From: Nitrospinota bacterium
GTDB taxonomy: Bacteria; UBA8248
DNA: 33,542 nt
Assembly (NCBI GenBank): GCA_029937135.1
Contig: JAPYQX010000003.1
Location: 1-33,542, forward strand
Direction of reading: 5' to 3'
Shown here: positions 16,392 through 24,315 of the stretch, piece by piece
Layout: the number at the start of each line of letters is the position of its first letter
Position numbering within the stretch: position 1 is the stretch's first letter
Made by a program: the position numbers and the translations under genes
The notes under the pieces: model-generated
Databases searched by the model: none
The model's input: the letters and a program-made list of their open reading frames with translations, nothing else
Told to the model about the DNA's origin: nothing

Positions 16392-16430
16392 AAAACAAAC
16401 GGACCGCCCCGAAAACACGGATCGGGGCGG
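16392..16430 (-). terminator. Stem-loop between tctC and tctB (partial terminator or attenuator)
   Basis: CCGCCCCGA (16404-16412) and TCGGGGCGG (16422-16430) form a perfect 9-bp GC-rich stem with a 9-base loop, starting 21 bases after the tctC stop. On the minus-strand RNA it is followed by TCCGTTTGTTTTG, a loose U-rich tail. It probably protects tctC mRNA or ends part of the transcripts, so that the binding protein is made in excess over the membrane subunits. Confidence 0.6.
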
Positions 16431-16451
16431 CCCGAAGACTCGCCGGAAGGC

Positions 16452-17426
16452 TTATTTCTTCCGTTTGGACTGATAGATTCCGGCCTTTTTCATGACGCTT
16501 ATGGTGATCTTGTTCTGCTGGACCAGGTAAGCGGAAAACCCGGATGCATCAAGGGGCGCGATGGTGAAGCCCTTTTTCTTGGAGAACTTCGTAAACGCCT
16601 TGGAGCGCGCCGCCCGCATCATCGCGTCGGCCAGTTTGGCCTGGATCAGATGAGGTGTTCCCTTCGGCACGCTCAGGCCCCGGAAGAAATCCATTTCCAT
16701 ATTGTAGCCGAGGTCCTTCATGGTCGGGACATCGGGAATGACGGAATTGCGCTTCGAGCCGGGGATCACCAGGATGCGCATCTTGTTGGCCCGCGCAAGG
16801 CGAATCGCCCCGGTCAGTGGAGCCACCATGGCGTCCGCCTCTCCGCTCAGCACGGAGGCGTTGCGCCGCTTGATGCCGACGGGAAGATGAATCACCTTGC
16901 ATCCCACTGCATTCATGATCGCAACGGCGCCGAGGTGGGTGCTGCTGCCGATGCTGGCGTTGGCCACTTTCAGGATGCCGGGCTTCGCCTTGCAGTCCGC
17001 GACGAACGCCTTGAAGGTCTTCCATTTCGATGAGGATTTCACCACGAAGGGAAGGGGCTGTGTCTCGACGCGGCCGATGTGATCCAGCGCCTTATAGGTG
17101 AACGGCACGTTGCCGATATTGGTGGTGGTGAGTACGGAAGTCGAATTCCAGGCTATTGTGTATCCGTCCGGCTTGGAATTTTTGACGAAAGTGTAAGTGA
17201 CGGCGCCGCCGGCCCCCACCTTGTTGATCGGAACGACGGGGACTTTGAGTATCTTGCTCATTTCCTTGGCCAGAATGCGGCCTTCGATATCGGCCCCGCC
17301 GCCCGCGCCGAAGGGAATGATGAACTTGATGGGTTTATCCGGAAATTCGGCCCGGGCCGAATCCGTGTATCCCATCAGGGTGAGCATGAAAATCATGCCG
17401 AGCGCGAAAGTGAAAATCTTCTTCAT
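16452..17426 (-). CDS. tctC: Tripartite tricarboxylate transporter periplasmic binding protein TctC (Bug family)
   Basis: 324-residue periplasmic solute-binding protein of the Bug/TctC family. The signal peptide spans about residues 1-26 (MKKIFTFALG... ending SARA), and the mature protein starts EFPDKPIKFIIPFGAGGGAD, the typical first strand and carboxylate-binding loop. The second family loop is NKVGAGGAVTYTFV, and SIGSSTHLGA is in the position that usually contacts the ligand. The ATG at 17426 has a strong AGGAGG eight bases upstream; the open frame extends nine codons further. It is the first transporter gene of the block and is flanked by two perfect hairpins. The C terminus is rich in lysine. 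The ligand cannot be predicted from sequence alone. Confidence 0.93.
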   Translation of the reverse strand: MKKIFTFALGMIFMLTLMGYTDSARAEFPDKPIKFIIPFGAGGGADIEGRILAKEMSKILKVPVVPINKVGAGGAVTYTFVKNSKPDGYTIAWNSTSVLTTTNIGNVPFTYKALDHIGRVETQPLPFVVKSSSKWKTFKAFVADCKAKPGILKVANASIGSSTHLGAVAIMNAVGCKVIHLPVGIKRRNASVLSGEADAMVAPLTGAIRLARANKMRILVIPGSKRNSVIPDVPTMKDLGYNMEMDFFRGLSVPKGTPHLIQAKLADAMMRAARSKAFTKFSKKKGFTIAPLDASGFSAYLVQQNKITISVMKKAGIYQSKRKK

Positions 17427-17455
17427 GGGTGAACCTCCTGTCGGGTTGCACATTC

Positions 17456-17481
17456 CCCGAACGCGAAACCGCGCGTTCGGG
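17456..17481 (-). other. Perfect hairpin in the tctC leader
   Basis: CCCGAACGCG (17456-17465) and CGCGTTCGGG (17472-17481) form a 10-bp perfect stem with a 6-base loop, ending 29 bases upstream of the tctC start codon and just before its AGGAGG. No U-tract follows, so it is unlikely to be a terminator. A 5' mRNA stabiliser or regulatory structure is more likely. Confidence 0.55.
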
Positions 17482-17604
17482 ATTTGAAAAGAAAGGCTGC
17501 TTTTAAAACGGGCTCCTGAAGCGGGCTCGCATAGTTCGCCTTGAAAATACCATTTTGCTTGCTTTGCCCGATGATCGATTTTCTCCCTGAATTTTTTGTA
17601 TACG

Positions 17605-17610
17605 ATTATA
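17605..17610 (-). promoter_or_regulatory. Candidate -10 element for tctC
   Basis: A perfect TATAAT on the minus strand, in a locally AT-rich patch about 180 bases upstream of tctC and 40 bases past the glcG-like stop. No good -35 lies at the proper distance, so this is a weak call. It would allow tctC to be transcribed separately from the upstream gene. Confidence 0.3.
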
Positions 17611-17650
17611 TTCTCTCCGGCGGCCCCTTGGCCATTTCGGGGGCGCTTCG

Positions 17651-18097
17651 TCAGTCCATCGACGCGGAGGCCCCGACGGCGTCAATCGCCGCCCTGGCGA
17701 TTTCCTGGTCCTGCTCCCAATCGCCGCCGCTGATGCCGATCCCGCCGGTGCACTCGCCGCCAAATACTATCGGGAAACCTCCCTCCATCGCCGTCCAGCG
17801 CTCGGCCCCCGCGGCGAGCGAGAGCCCGATGGCGTGGAGGGTGTCGAGGTCCTGCCCCTGCGCCCCCCGGGTGGTGGTGGGGCGCCTGTTCGAGGCCGAG
17901 GTTACAGCCTTGGTGGTCGAGGAGTGAATGGTGTGGAACCGGCCCCCGTCCATCCGCTCCAGGTGGAGCATGTGTCCCCCGGCGTCAACGATGGCGACCG
18001 TCACGGCGATGCCGAATTCCCTCGCCTTGGTGATGGCGGCCTCCATCATCAATTTCGCGCCCTTCGAGGTCAGGCGCGTTGTTTGCGCAAAAGGCAT
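17651..18097 (-). CDS. GlcG/HbpS-like (DUF336) protein
   Basis: 148-residue protein of the GlcG/HbpS (DUF336) family. The family pattern is visible: an N-terminal helix with AAITKAREFGIAVTVAIVDAGGHMLHLERMDG, followed by a variable loop and the Gly-rich C-terminal part GGFPIVFGGECTGGIGISG. Members include the heme-responsive sensor HbpS of Streptomyces and GlcG of glycolate operons; many sit near catabolic or transport genes with no proven role. The ATG at 18097 has GGAGG ten bases upstream. It is the first gene of the minus-strand block leading into tctC, 224 bases later, and may be expressed from the palindrome-overlapped promoter near 18320. Enzymatic activity is not implied. Confidence 0.85.
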   Translation of the reverse strand: MPFAQTTRLTSKGAKLMMEAAITKAREFGIAVTVAIVDAGGHMLHLERMDGGRFHTIHSSTTKAVTSASNRRPTTTRGAQGQDLDTLHAIGLSLAAGAERWTAMEGGFPIVFGGECTGGIGISGGDWEQDQEIARAAIDAVGASASMD

Positions 18098-18307
18098 TGG
18101 TGCATATCCTCCGTATTATCCCGAGCCGGTGCTTGGGAGATGGTTTATGTTCACGCCGCCTCCGGAAGGGCGGCCGCTCTCCGGGTGTGGACCGCCGTTC
18201 ACTCGAAAAGCGCACTCGGGCAGGTTGGCTTTGCGCCTCACTTTTTTTCCGGAGGCATGGAGTCACCCGATAGTTGGGGTTTCGAATCGACTTTTCGATA
18301 TGGAAAT

Positions 18308-18345
18308 ACTCTAGATTAGGAGCCGAAAAACTGTCAACAGTTTTT
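18308..18345 (-). promoter_or_regulatory. Candidate promoter with overlapping palindromic operator upstream of the glcG-like gene
   Basis: On the minus strand TTGACA (18337-18332) and TAGAGT (18313-18308) are 18 bases apart, a plausible sigma-70 promoter directed at the glcG-like gene. A perfect inverted repeat, AAAAACTGT (18326-18334) and ACAGTTTTT (18337-18345) with a 2-base centre, covers the -35 hexamer, as an operator for a dimeric repressor would. The transcript would carry a leader of about 200 bases. Nothing else is seen in the region 18098-18479. Confidence 0.45.
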
Positions 18346-18479
18346 ATCTGAATTGTTGACGAATTGGAGGCCCACCGCCGGGAAGAACCCCATGAGACGC
18401 GCCTTTTACGGCATAATTCGGCATGTGGCGGGAAAATCCCTTTTGTCTCATTCTCCCCGGTTTACGGCGGATACGCGGT

Positions 18480-19271
18480 ATGACACTTCGATTGTGGCTT
18501 GAGGATGTAGCGCGGGAGGCCGGTGAGATGGCCCTCGATATGGCCGGGAGGGTCCGGACCGAAAAGAAGGGTTCGAGCATCGTCTCCGAAGCCGACCGGG
18601 CGGTGGAGCGCCTGATCGTGGGCCGGATCCGCGCCGAGTATCCGGATGACTACATTCTGGCCGAGGAAAGCGGGGCAAGCGGAGGGAACTATCCCGGCGG
18701 GGACAACCCGGGTAAGGAGGCGCGCTGGTGGGCGGTTGACCCCATTGACGGGACCCTCCCCTACCTGAGCCGTTTTCCGTTCTGGGGGGTCTCGGTCGCG
18801 TGCATGAGCGGTTCGCACCCCGTAGGCGCCGCCGTGGCTCTGCCCGCGATGGGGGAGATGTATTCGGCCCTTTCGGGAGGCCCGTCTTTCCGGAACGGCG
18901 AGCCCATCCCCCCGATCCGGCCGGGTCCACCCGGGGACCATAGCGCCCTGTTTGTTCCGTGCGGGGATTTCGAGGGGCTTGAAATCAGGTTTCCGGGCAA
19001 GCGGCTGTCGTTAGCCGCCGTTTCACTCCATTTTTTATATACCGCGGCCGGTTCTTCCTTCGGCGCTGTTTCGGAGCCGACCCGGGCCTTCGACATCGCG
19101 GCCGCTGCCCTCATCCTGGAAAACGCGGGTGGTGCGGTCCGGTATATTTCGGGGAAAGAAGTCGATTACGCCGAGATCGCCGGTGGACAGCGCACCCCGG
19201 AGCCCGTCGCCGCCGCTTCTTCGGATCAGGTGGGTTGGCTTTGCGGGCAGGTGATGTGGACGGGGGATTAG
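18480..19271 (+). CDS. Inositol-monophosphatase-family phosphatase
   Basis: 263-residue protein of the Mg2+-dependent inositol monophosphatase superfamily (SuhB, HisN, CysQ). The metal-binding motifs are in order: SEADR near 36-40, AEESG (Glu62, Glu63), and WAVDPIDGT with Asp87 and Asp90. The C-terminal motif is RAFDIAAAALILENAGG, where the usual Trp-Asp is replaced by Phe-Asp. After DPIDGT the sequence runs LPYLSRFPFWGVSVA, compatible with a histidinol-phosphatase or inositol-phosphatase role, but the specificity is open. The ATG at 18480 starts at the homologous region; the frame is open to ATG 18423, and neither start has a strong Shine-Dalgarno sequence. It converges on the hydrolase gene, with only 23 bases between their stops. 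Confidence 0.85.
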   Translation: MTLRLWLEDVAREAGEMALDMAGRVRTEKKGSSIVSEADRAVERLIVGRIRAEYPDDYILAEESGASGGNYPGGDNPGKEARWWAVDPIDGTLPYLSRFPFWGVSVACMSGSHPVGAAVALPAMGEMYSALSGGPSFRNGEPIPPIRPGPPGDHSALFVPCGDFEGLEIRFPGKRLSLAAVSLHFLYTAAGSSFGAVSEPTRAFDIAAAALILENAGGAVRYISGKEVDYAEIAGGQRTPEPVAAASSDQVGWLCGQVMWTGD

Positions 19272-19294
19272 TCCCCCTCCCCCTGCCTGCCGGG

Positions 19295-20098
19295 CTACAT
19301 CCACATCCCGGCGCGCTGCATCAGGCGGTCCAGCTCATCGGAAATGATTTCCGGCGCCTCGACGGTGGACATGTGGCCCACGCCGTCGATGAGTTTAATC
19401 GTGCAGTCGGGCAACCCTTCCTGAAGATCCCTCATGGCTTGAGGCGATACCAGCGCATCGGCCGCCCCGCCGATGACCGCGCAGGGCTGATTCATATCTT
19501 TCAAATAAGGCGACATATCCTCGCGCTCCCGCATGGCGCCGAGCAGGAGCGCGATGCTGGCGGGCAGCTGTCCTTCGATGGCGGCCCTGGTTTGGGCAAT
19601 CTCCTCCGGGTGTGATGAGAGGTATGCGGGGGAGAAAAGCTGCGGAATAAAAGCCTCGGCGAAGGCTTCCATTCCCTCATCCACCACAAAGCGCATGGTT
19701 TTCACCCGCGCTTCGGCCCTTTCGGCGGTGTCGGCGCCGGCTTGGGTGCTGACGAAAGCCGCCGCCCGCACTTTCAGCGGATGCCGGACTAGAAACTGGG
19801 TGAGAACATATCCTCCGAGTGAAAATCCGGCGGCCGCGGCAGCCGGAATATCAATGGCCTCGAGGAGCGCGGCGGCGTCATCCGCCATGTCGGCGACGGA
19901 ATAAGGCTGAGAGGTTTTTTCGGTCTTTCCCAGCCCGCGCAGGTCGGGAACGATAAGACGGTAGCTCCGTTCGAGTTCCGCCACCTGCGCTGCCCACATG
20001 GAATGGTCCAGCGAAAACCCATGCAGCAAAAGAAGCGGCGGGCCGCTGCCGCGGTCTTCGTAGGCGATGGTGATGCCGTTGGCGCGGATGGACTTCAT
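19295..20098 (-). CDS. Alpha/beta-fold hydrolase
   Basis: 267-residue alpha/beta hydrolase. The nucleophile elbow is AGFSLGGYV with Ser93; the family's other motifs are LLLLHGFSLDHSMW (oxyanion loop), VPDLRGLGKTEK, and a C-terminal GVGHMSTVEAPE with the catalytic His. The acid is probably the Asp in GGAADALVSPQ. Size and motifs fit the 3-oxoadipate enol-lactonase/esterase group, and it is not obviously a paralogue of the hydrolase at 12.5 kb. The ATG at 20098 is chosen for AAAGGGGGAAG about five bases upstream; the open frame extends a further 109 codons without homology. It is the last gene after the methyltransferase and queG on the same strand, 61 bases beyond the queG stop. Confidence 0.87.
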   Translation of the reverse strand: MKSIRANGITIAYEDRGSGPPLLLLHGFSLDHSMWAAQVAELERSYRLIVPDLRGLGKTEKTSQPYSVADMADDAAALLEAIDIPAAAAAGFSLGGYVLTQFLVRHPLKVRAAAFVSTQAGADTAERAEARVKTMRFVVDEGMEAFAEAFIPQLFSPAYLSSHPEEIAQTRAAIEGQLPASIALLLGAMREREDMSPYLKDMNQPCAVIGGAADALVSPQAMRDLQEGLPDCTIKLIDGVGHMSTVEAPEIISDELDRLMQRAGMWM

Positions 20099-20159
20099 CG
20101 GCTTCCCCCTTTCACGTCGCCCGACCCCGATTGCCTGACGGGCATGAAGTCTCGGATAT

Positions 20160-21392
20160 TTATTTAAGCGCCTCCGGAGGAGGGCTCCAGGAACCCAACA
20201 TCTCCCCGAGGGCGAGTTCGATTTCTTCGTGCACCCAATCGTCTTGCTCGGAATACAGGCGAGCTTCCAGTATTCTCCGAAATCTTTCAAGGCGGCCCCG
20301 CGATCCGATACGGCCCAGGGCCCAGGCCGCGTGGCCGCGCACCAGTGGTTCGGAGTGCTGAAGCGCCCGGGCGAGCGGGAAAAGCGAGGTCTCCCCGCCC
20401 GTGTTTCCGATGGCGACCGCGACATTACGGAGGAATCCGCCGTACCGGGAGCGCATGACCGGGGTTCCCTTGAAGCGGTCCCTGAACTCGTTTTCGCCGA
20501 GGAGGATGAGTTCGTGAAGATATAATTCGCTCGTCCCCCGCCGGGGGGCGAATCGCGGCTCCACCGCGAGCGGCGCGCCCTCGTTCCAGGGGCAGACTTC
20601 CTGGCAGATGTCGCAGCCGAATATCAGGTTTCCAACCAATGGCCGCAACTCTCTCGGCATGGGTCCCCGAAGCTCGATCGTCAAATAAGAGATGCACCGT
20701 CTCGCATCCACGACATTGGGCGCGACGATAGCGCCTGTCGGGCAATCGATGATGCATTGGGTGCAGGTGCCGCAGTGGTCTTTTTCCATCGGGGGATCGA
20801 AGGGCAAGGCCCGATTGAGCAAAAGCGCACCGATGAAAAAATAGCTTCCCAGCTCGCGGCTCAGGAGAAGGGAGTTTTTTCCCGTCCATCCGAGACCGCA
20901 GCGGGCGGCCAGATCACGCTCGAGAATCGGGCCGGTGTCCACATAGGTCCTTCCCTCGATGGACGTGTCAAATTCCCTGAGGCTTCTGAGCACGCGAATC
21001 AGGCGTTTTTTGATGAACTTGTGGTAGTCGCCGCCGTGGGCGTAGCGCGCGATTTTTCCTGTGGGGTTTTCTTTTGCCGGGCGCTGTTTTTCCTGGCCTT
21101 CCTGGGGGCGATAGCGCATGGCCACCACCAGGGCGGAGCGTGTTTCGGGCCAAACGCGGCGCAAATCCTCTCGAACCTCGGGCCGCCGGACGAGATATTC
21201 CATTTTGCCGGCGTATCCCCTGGCGATCCATTCCCGGTAGCGGTCATAGGCGGAATGATGATCGGGCGGCGTGATACCGGCGAGATCGAATCCGTGGCGC
21301 CGCGCGAGGTCCTTGGCGGCACGCGCCAAATCAACGGGGCTCGTCGCCTCGGCGAGGTTGCCGGCGGCGGGGAGCATCGGCAGGCCGCTCAT
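20160..21392 (-). CDS. queG: Epoxyqueuosine reductase QueG
   Basis: 410-residue QueG, the cobalamin- and Fe-S-dependent enzyme that reduces epoxyqueuosine to queuosine at the wobble position of tRNAs with GUN anticodons. Eight cysteines supply two [4Fe-4S] clusters: Cys207, 210, 213 and 217 in CGTCTQCIIDCP, Cys233, and Cys260, 263 and 267 in CDICQEVCPW. The motif ARYAHGGDYHK (Asp122) and the YVDTGPILERDLA segment, which belongs to the cobalamin and substrate pocket, are conserved. The C-terminal part (about 300-400) resembles the HEAT-like repeats of longer QueG proteins. The start is ATG 21392, which overlaps the methyltransferase stop as ATGA, so translation is probably coupled. No other queuosine genes are in the window. 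Confidence 0.95.
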   Translation of the reverse strand: MSGLPMLPAAGNLAEATSPVDLARAAKDLARRHGFDLAGITPPDHHSAYDRYREWIARGYAGKMEYLVRRPEVREDLRRVWPETRSALVVAMRYRPQEGQEKQRPAKENPTGKIARYAHGGDYHKFIKKRLIRVLRSLREFDTSIEGRTYVDTGPILERDLAARCGLGWTGKNSLLLSRELGSYFFIGALLLNRALPFDPPMEKDHCGTCTQCIIDCPTGAIVAPNVVDARRCISYLTIELRGPMPRELRPLVGNLIFGCDICQEVCPWNEGAPLAVEPRFAPRRGTSELYLHELILLGENEFRDRFKGTPVMRSRYGGFLRNVAVAIGNTGGETSLFPLARALQHSEPLVRGHAAWALGRIGSRGRLERFRRILEARLYSEQDDWVHEEIELALGEMLGSWSPPPEALK

Positions 21393-22168
21393 GGGGCCGC
21401 CTTCCGCGCGATGCACTGAAGCTGGGCGCGGACAACCAGCCTGCGGCCGCCTTCCTCGAGATAACGGTTGAGGGCCTCCCAGCGACCGCTTTTTTTCCAG
21501 CGGGAAATGATACCCGCGTTTTGGGAGCTCTCCAGAAAATCACGGGGGTTTTCAATTTCGAGTATTTCTTTTTCCGTACGGCAAAATTGCGGTATGAGAT
21601 CAAATTGCTCGAGCATGGATTCCAGTTCGGTTTCGGAAAGGGCGAAGCGGCTTGGCTGGCCGATTTCCCGCCAGAGGTCTTTGTAAAGCGCCACGCAGGC
21701 GAACATCCCCCCGGGAGGGAGTACCGAGGCTGCGCGCCTGACGATCTCCAACCCCATGCACAGGTGCGCGGTGACGAGATCCGGGGGTCCATCGGAGAGG
21801 ATAGTGGCGTAAGCTTCCTTTTCCACATCGAGGGTGAAAAACCGGGCCCCGGGCAGGTTTTCTTTTTCGGCGCTGGTTCTGGCCCGGTCCAGCGCCTCTT
21901 CGTCGCGGTCCGCCCCGATGGACCAGCCGTCCGGGGCCCATTGGTCAGACAGGGCGAAGGTCATCCGCCCGCCGCCGCAACCCAGATCGAGGTGCCCGCC
22001 GCCGGCGGGCAGGGTTTCCTTCACAGCCGAGAGCCAGCTCTCGCCCATATCTCCGTGCGTGCCGATGGTCTCGCCGTCCCGGATGTCTCCACCCGGGACG
22101 TTCCCGTCCGGGACGGAGCGCATGAGGGTTTCGGTGCGCCATTTCTCGCCGATGGCGGCCCTGCTCAT
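21389..22168 (-). CDS. Class I SAM-dependent methyltransferase
   Basis: 259-residue methyltransferase of the Rossmann-like class I fold. Motif I, HLDLGCGGGRMTFAL, binds S-adenosylmethionine, and SIGADRDEEALDRAR supplies the acidic residue after strand 2. A later DLVTAHLCMGLEIV segment and VLPPGGMFACVAL match motifs around strands 4 and 5 (the SAM enzyme pattern with PGG). The ATG at 22168 has GGAGA five bases upstream; the frame is open to 22318. The gene is joined to queG by an ATGA overlap, so a role in tRNA or small-molecule methylation alongside queuosine synthesis is conceivable, but no substrate motif is recognisable. Confidence 0.85.
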   Translation of the reverse strand: MSRAAIGEKWRTETLMRSVPDGNVPGGDIRDGETIGTHGDMGESWLSAVKETLPAGGGHLDLGCGGGRMTFALSDQWAPDGWSIGADRDEEALDRARTSAEKENLPGARFFTLDVEKEAYATILSDGPPDLVTAHLCMGLEIVRRAASVLPPGGMFACVALYKDLWREIGQPSRFALSETELESMLEQFDLIPQFCRTEKEILEIENPRDFLESSQNAGIISRWKKSGRWEALNRYLEEGGRRLVVRAQLQCIARKAAP

Positions 22169-22369
22169 ACGGTCTCCATTCACATGACCTGAAAAATAAT
22201 CGCTCCCGCGACAGGGGGAGCTTCCCCACCCATCATACATCGAAACGGGAATCCTGAAGAAAGACGCCGCCGGGGGGCATGCGCCATATCGTGGTATTTC
22301 GCGGAGAAAAAACACCATCCGATAGGAGGGCTCCCCTTCCGCCGGAAGGTTTTTTAATGGAAACTATGG

Positions 22370-23182
22370 ATGGCCATCATGCTTTCATTCGGGGAAACCT
22401 TCCCCTGTACGGCTTTTTCGTCCGAACCGGGAGATACGTTGAATACGGACCAGCCAACCGGAAGCGCCCTTCGCCGGCGAAAGATTGTTTTTTCCTGCCT
22501 TCTCGGTAGCGTGGCCGCTCTGGCGGCATTGGTGTTTTTCTATTGGGAAATCGCTGTCCAGGGATGGGAGTTTCTGATCCGGATTCAGACGGAAAAAGAT
22601 CAGTTCCGGGACTGGATTCTCTCCTTCGGCAATTTGGGCCCACTTGTTTATATCGGGTTTCAGGCGGCGCAGGTTATCTTCTCTCCCCTTCCCGGCGAGC
22701 TGACGGGCGCTTTTTTGGGGGGGATGATATTCGGCGTCTGGGCCTCGGCATTTTACAGCACAATCGGCCTCACGCTCGGAAGCTGCCTGGCATTCGCCAT
22801 TGGAAGGTGGCTGGGGAGGCCGATCGTCGAGAAGATGGTTTCCCGGTCGATCCTTGAGAAGTTTGATTTTTTGGTGGCGGACAAGGGCGCTGTGTTCGCC
22901 TTCATCTTTTTCGCGATTCCGGGATTTCCCAAGGACTACGTGTGCTATCTCCTGGGGTTGAGTCCGATCAGCGTCCGGTCTTTCTTGATCGTTGTTACGC
23001 TGGGGAGGTTTCCGGGCGCTTTGGTCTTCAGTCTTTTGGGGGCGAATTTATACAACGAAAGCTACGTTTACTTCTTCGCTCTTTTGATCGGGATATTGCT
23101 CGCGGGCGGTTTGGCAGCTTATTTCAAGGGTCAGATTATGGAATGGGTCCGCGGAAAGACGGAAAAATCGGAGCGGGGGTAG
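22370..23182 (+). CDS. TVP38/TMEM64-family (DedA-like) membrane protein
   Basis: 270-residue inner-membrane protein of the TVP38/TMEM64 (SNARE-associated, DedA superfamily) type. A cytoplasmic N terminus is followed by a helix at about 39-60, then re-entrant and membrane segments with the family signatures SPLPGELTGAFLGGMIFG, ASAFYSTIGLTLGSCLAF and FFAIPGFPKDYVCYLLG. DedA-superfamily proteins are linked to lipid scrambling and membrane homeostasis. ATG 22370 is used, but TTG at 22439 has a better RBS (GGGAG six bases before) and gives a 247-residue protein; either is possible. A short competing frame starting at ATG 22357 is not supported. It ends 34 bases before the convergent AEC permease gene. 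Confidence 0.85.
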   Translation: MAIMLSFGETFPCTAFSSEPGDTLNTDQPTGSALRRRKIVFSCLLGSVAALAALVFFYWEIAVQGWEFLIRIQTEKDQFRDWILSFGNLGPLVYIGFQAAQVIFSPLPGELTGAFLGGMIFGVWASAFYSTIGLTLGSCLAFAIGRWLGRPIVEKMVSRSILEKFDFLVADKGAVFAFIFFAIPGFPKDYVCYLLGLSPISVRSFLIVVTLGRFPGALVFSLLGANLYNESYVYFFALLIGILLAGGLAAYFKGQIMEWVRGKTEKSERG

Positions 23183-23216
23183 CGGGGCGGGTTCCGGGGT
23201 TTGACGCGGGGGGTTT

Positions 23217-24101
23217 TTAGGTCAACTCCAGATAGAGCAGGACGAGGGGCGTTGTCACGACACTCATCAGGATGCCGGTGAAAACCACCGAGGCCCCGAG
23301 AGACCCCTCGTTGCTATACCGCTCGGCGAATATATAGTTCAGAACGGCTGGCGGGCTGCACGAGATGAGAAACAGCGCTGCGCGCGGGGTGCCCTCCAGG
23401 GCCAGGAAGTAGGCGACAACCCAGGCTGTGGCGAAGCCCAGCCCGATGCGAAGGCCGGCCACCATCAAACTGAACTTTAAATCCGAAAACCGAATCGAAC
23501 GAAGCCTGTAGCCCAGCGTAAACAGCTCGACGGGAAACATCCCCCTGCCGGTCATCTGGGTGAAGCGAAGCAGAAATCTCGGAACGGGAATGGCCGCCAG
23601 CGCCACCACCAGGCCGGCGATGCCGGCCCAGAGGGCTGGCATGCGAAATGGCTCGGTGCTCATGTTTTTTCCGCCGTGAAGGTAAATTCCGGCGGTGAAG
23701 GTGATGAATACGTTCGGGATCGAGAGCAGGACGACCTGGGAGAGGCCCTCTTCTCCGAAAGCGAGAAGGGCCAGCGGGTAAGGCAGCGAGACGGCGTTCA
23801 TAATGAGGATGCCGGGTATGAATATCCGGTGCCGGATGCCCGCGGCCCTGGAAATAACCCATGCGATCGAGCCCGGAATGATGTGGATTATGAGTGAGAC
23901 GGTAATGGCCTGAATCAACTGGCGGGTGTCGATGTTTTGCCGGGCCAGGGCGTCGAACATCACGGCCGGGGCCAGAAGGAAAAGTACGAGTTCGGCGAGA
24001 ACTTTCGGGTCCAGCTTTTTCCAGAATCCCCAACAATAGCCCAGAGCGGCGAGCGCAATAACAGGGAAGACGATTTCAAGTATTCGGAGCGTGTATTCCA
24101 T
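23217..24101 (-). CDS. AEC-family (auxin efflux carrier-like) permease
   Basis: 294-residue polytopic membrane protein with eight to ten hydrophobic segments, the size of bacterial AEC transporters (MdcF and malate or malonate permease relatives). Recognisable family features: the N-terminal VFPVIALAALGYCWG helix, LVLFLLAPAVMFDAL with the helix-breaking Pro, the central VSLPYPLALLAFG segment, and the C-terminal SCSPPAVLNYIFAERY. Members export or import small organic anions. The ATG at 24101 was chosen at the start of homology, with GGAGAG about 12 bases upstream; the frame is open to 24227. It is divergent from the VOC-protein gene across 214 bases. The substrate is unknown. Confidence 0.87.
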   Translation of the reverse strand: MEYTLRILEIVFPVIALAALGYCWGFWKKLDPKVLAELVLFLLAPAVMFDALARQNIDTRQLIQAITVSLIIHIIPGSIAWVISRAAGIRHRIFIPGILIMNAVSLPYPLALLAFGEEGLSQVVLLSIPNVFITFTAGIYLHGGKNMSTEPFRMPALWAGIAGLVVALAAIPVPRFLLRFTQMTGRGMFPVELFTLGYRLRSIRFSDLKFSLMVAGLRIGLGFATAWVVAYFLALEGTPRAALFLISCSPPAVLNYIFAERYSNEGSLGASVVFTGILMSVVTTPLVLLYLELT

Positions 24102-24315
24102 TCGGCGTATCGACTCTCCGTTACGGGTTGTTGCCGGGTCTCGGACCGGGGCGGAGTATATCGGTCTTTTTCCCGGGGGCACAAGGTTCTGGCCTCCGGC
24201 CGAACATCGCGGCGTCCCGGCCGCCACGATAGGCTTGTTTACTCTTTTGCCGATTCCTTTTTTGGTGTCGGGCGTGCTTCCACCGGCGAATTAATAATTC
24301 ATGGAGGGCAATTAA

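Noticed and set aside
18280..18300. GGGTTTCGAATC segment resembling a tRNA T-arm
   Set aside because: No acceptor, D-arm or anticodon pairing could be built around it.
22357..22509. 50-codon ORF overlapping the start of the TVP38-like gene
   Set aside because: Has GGAAGG upstream, but it runs in a different phase across the start of a better supported gene, with no recognisable product.
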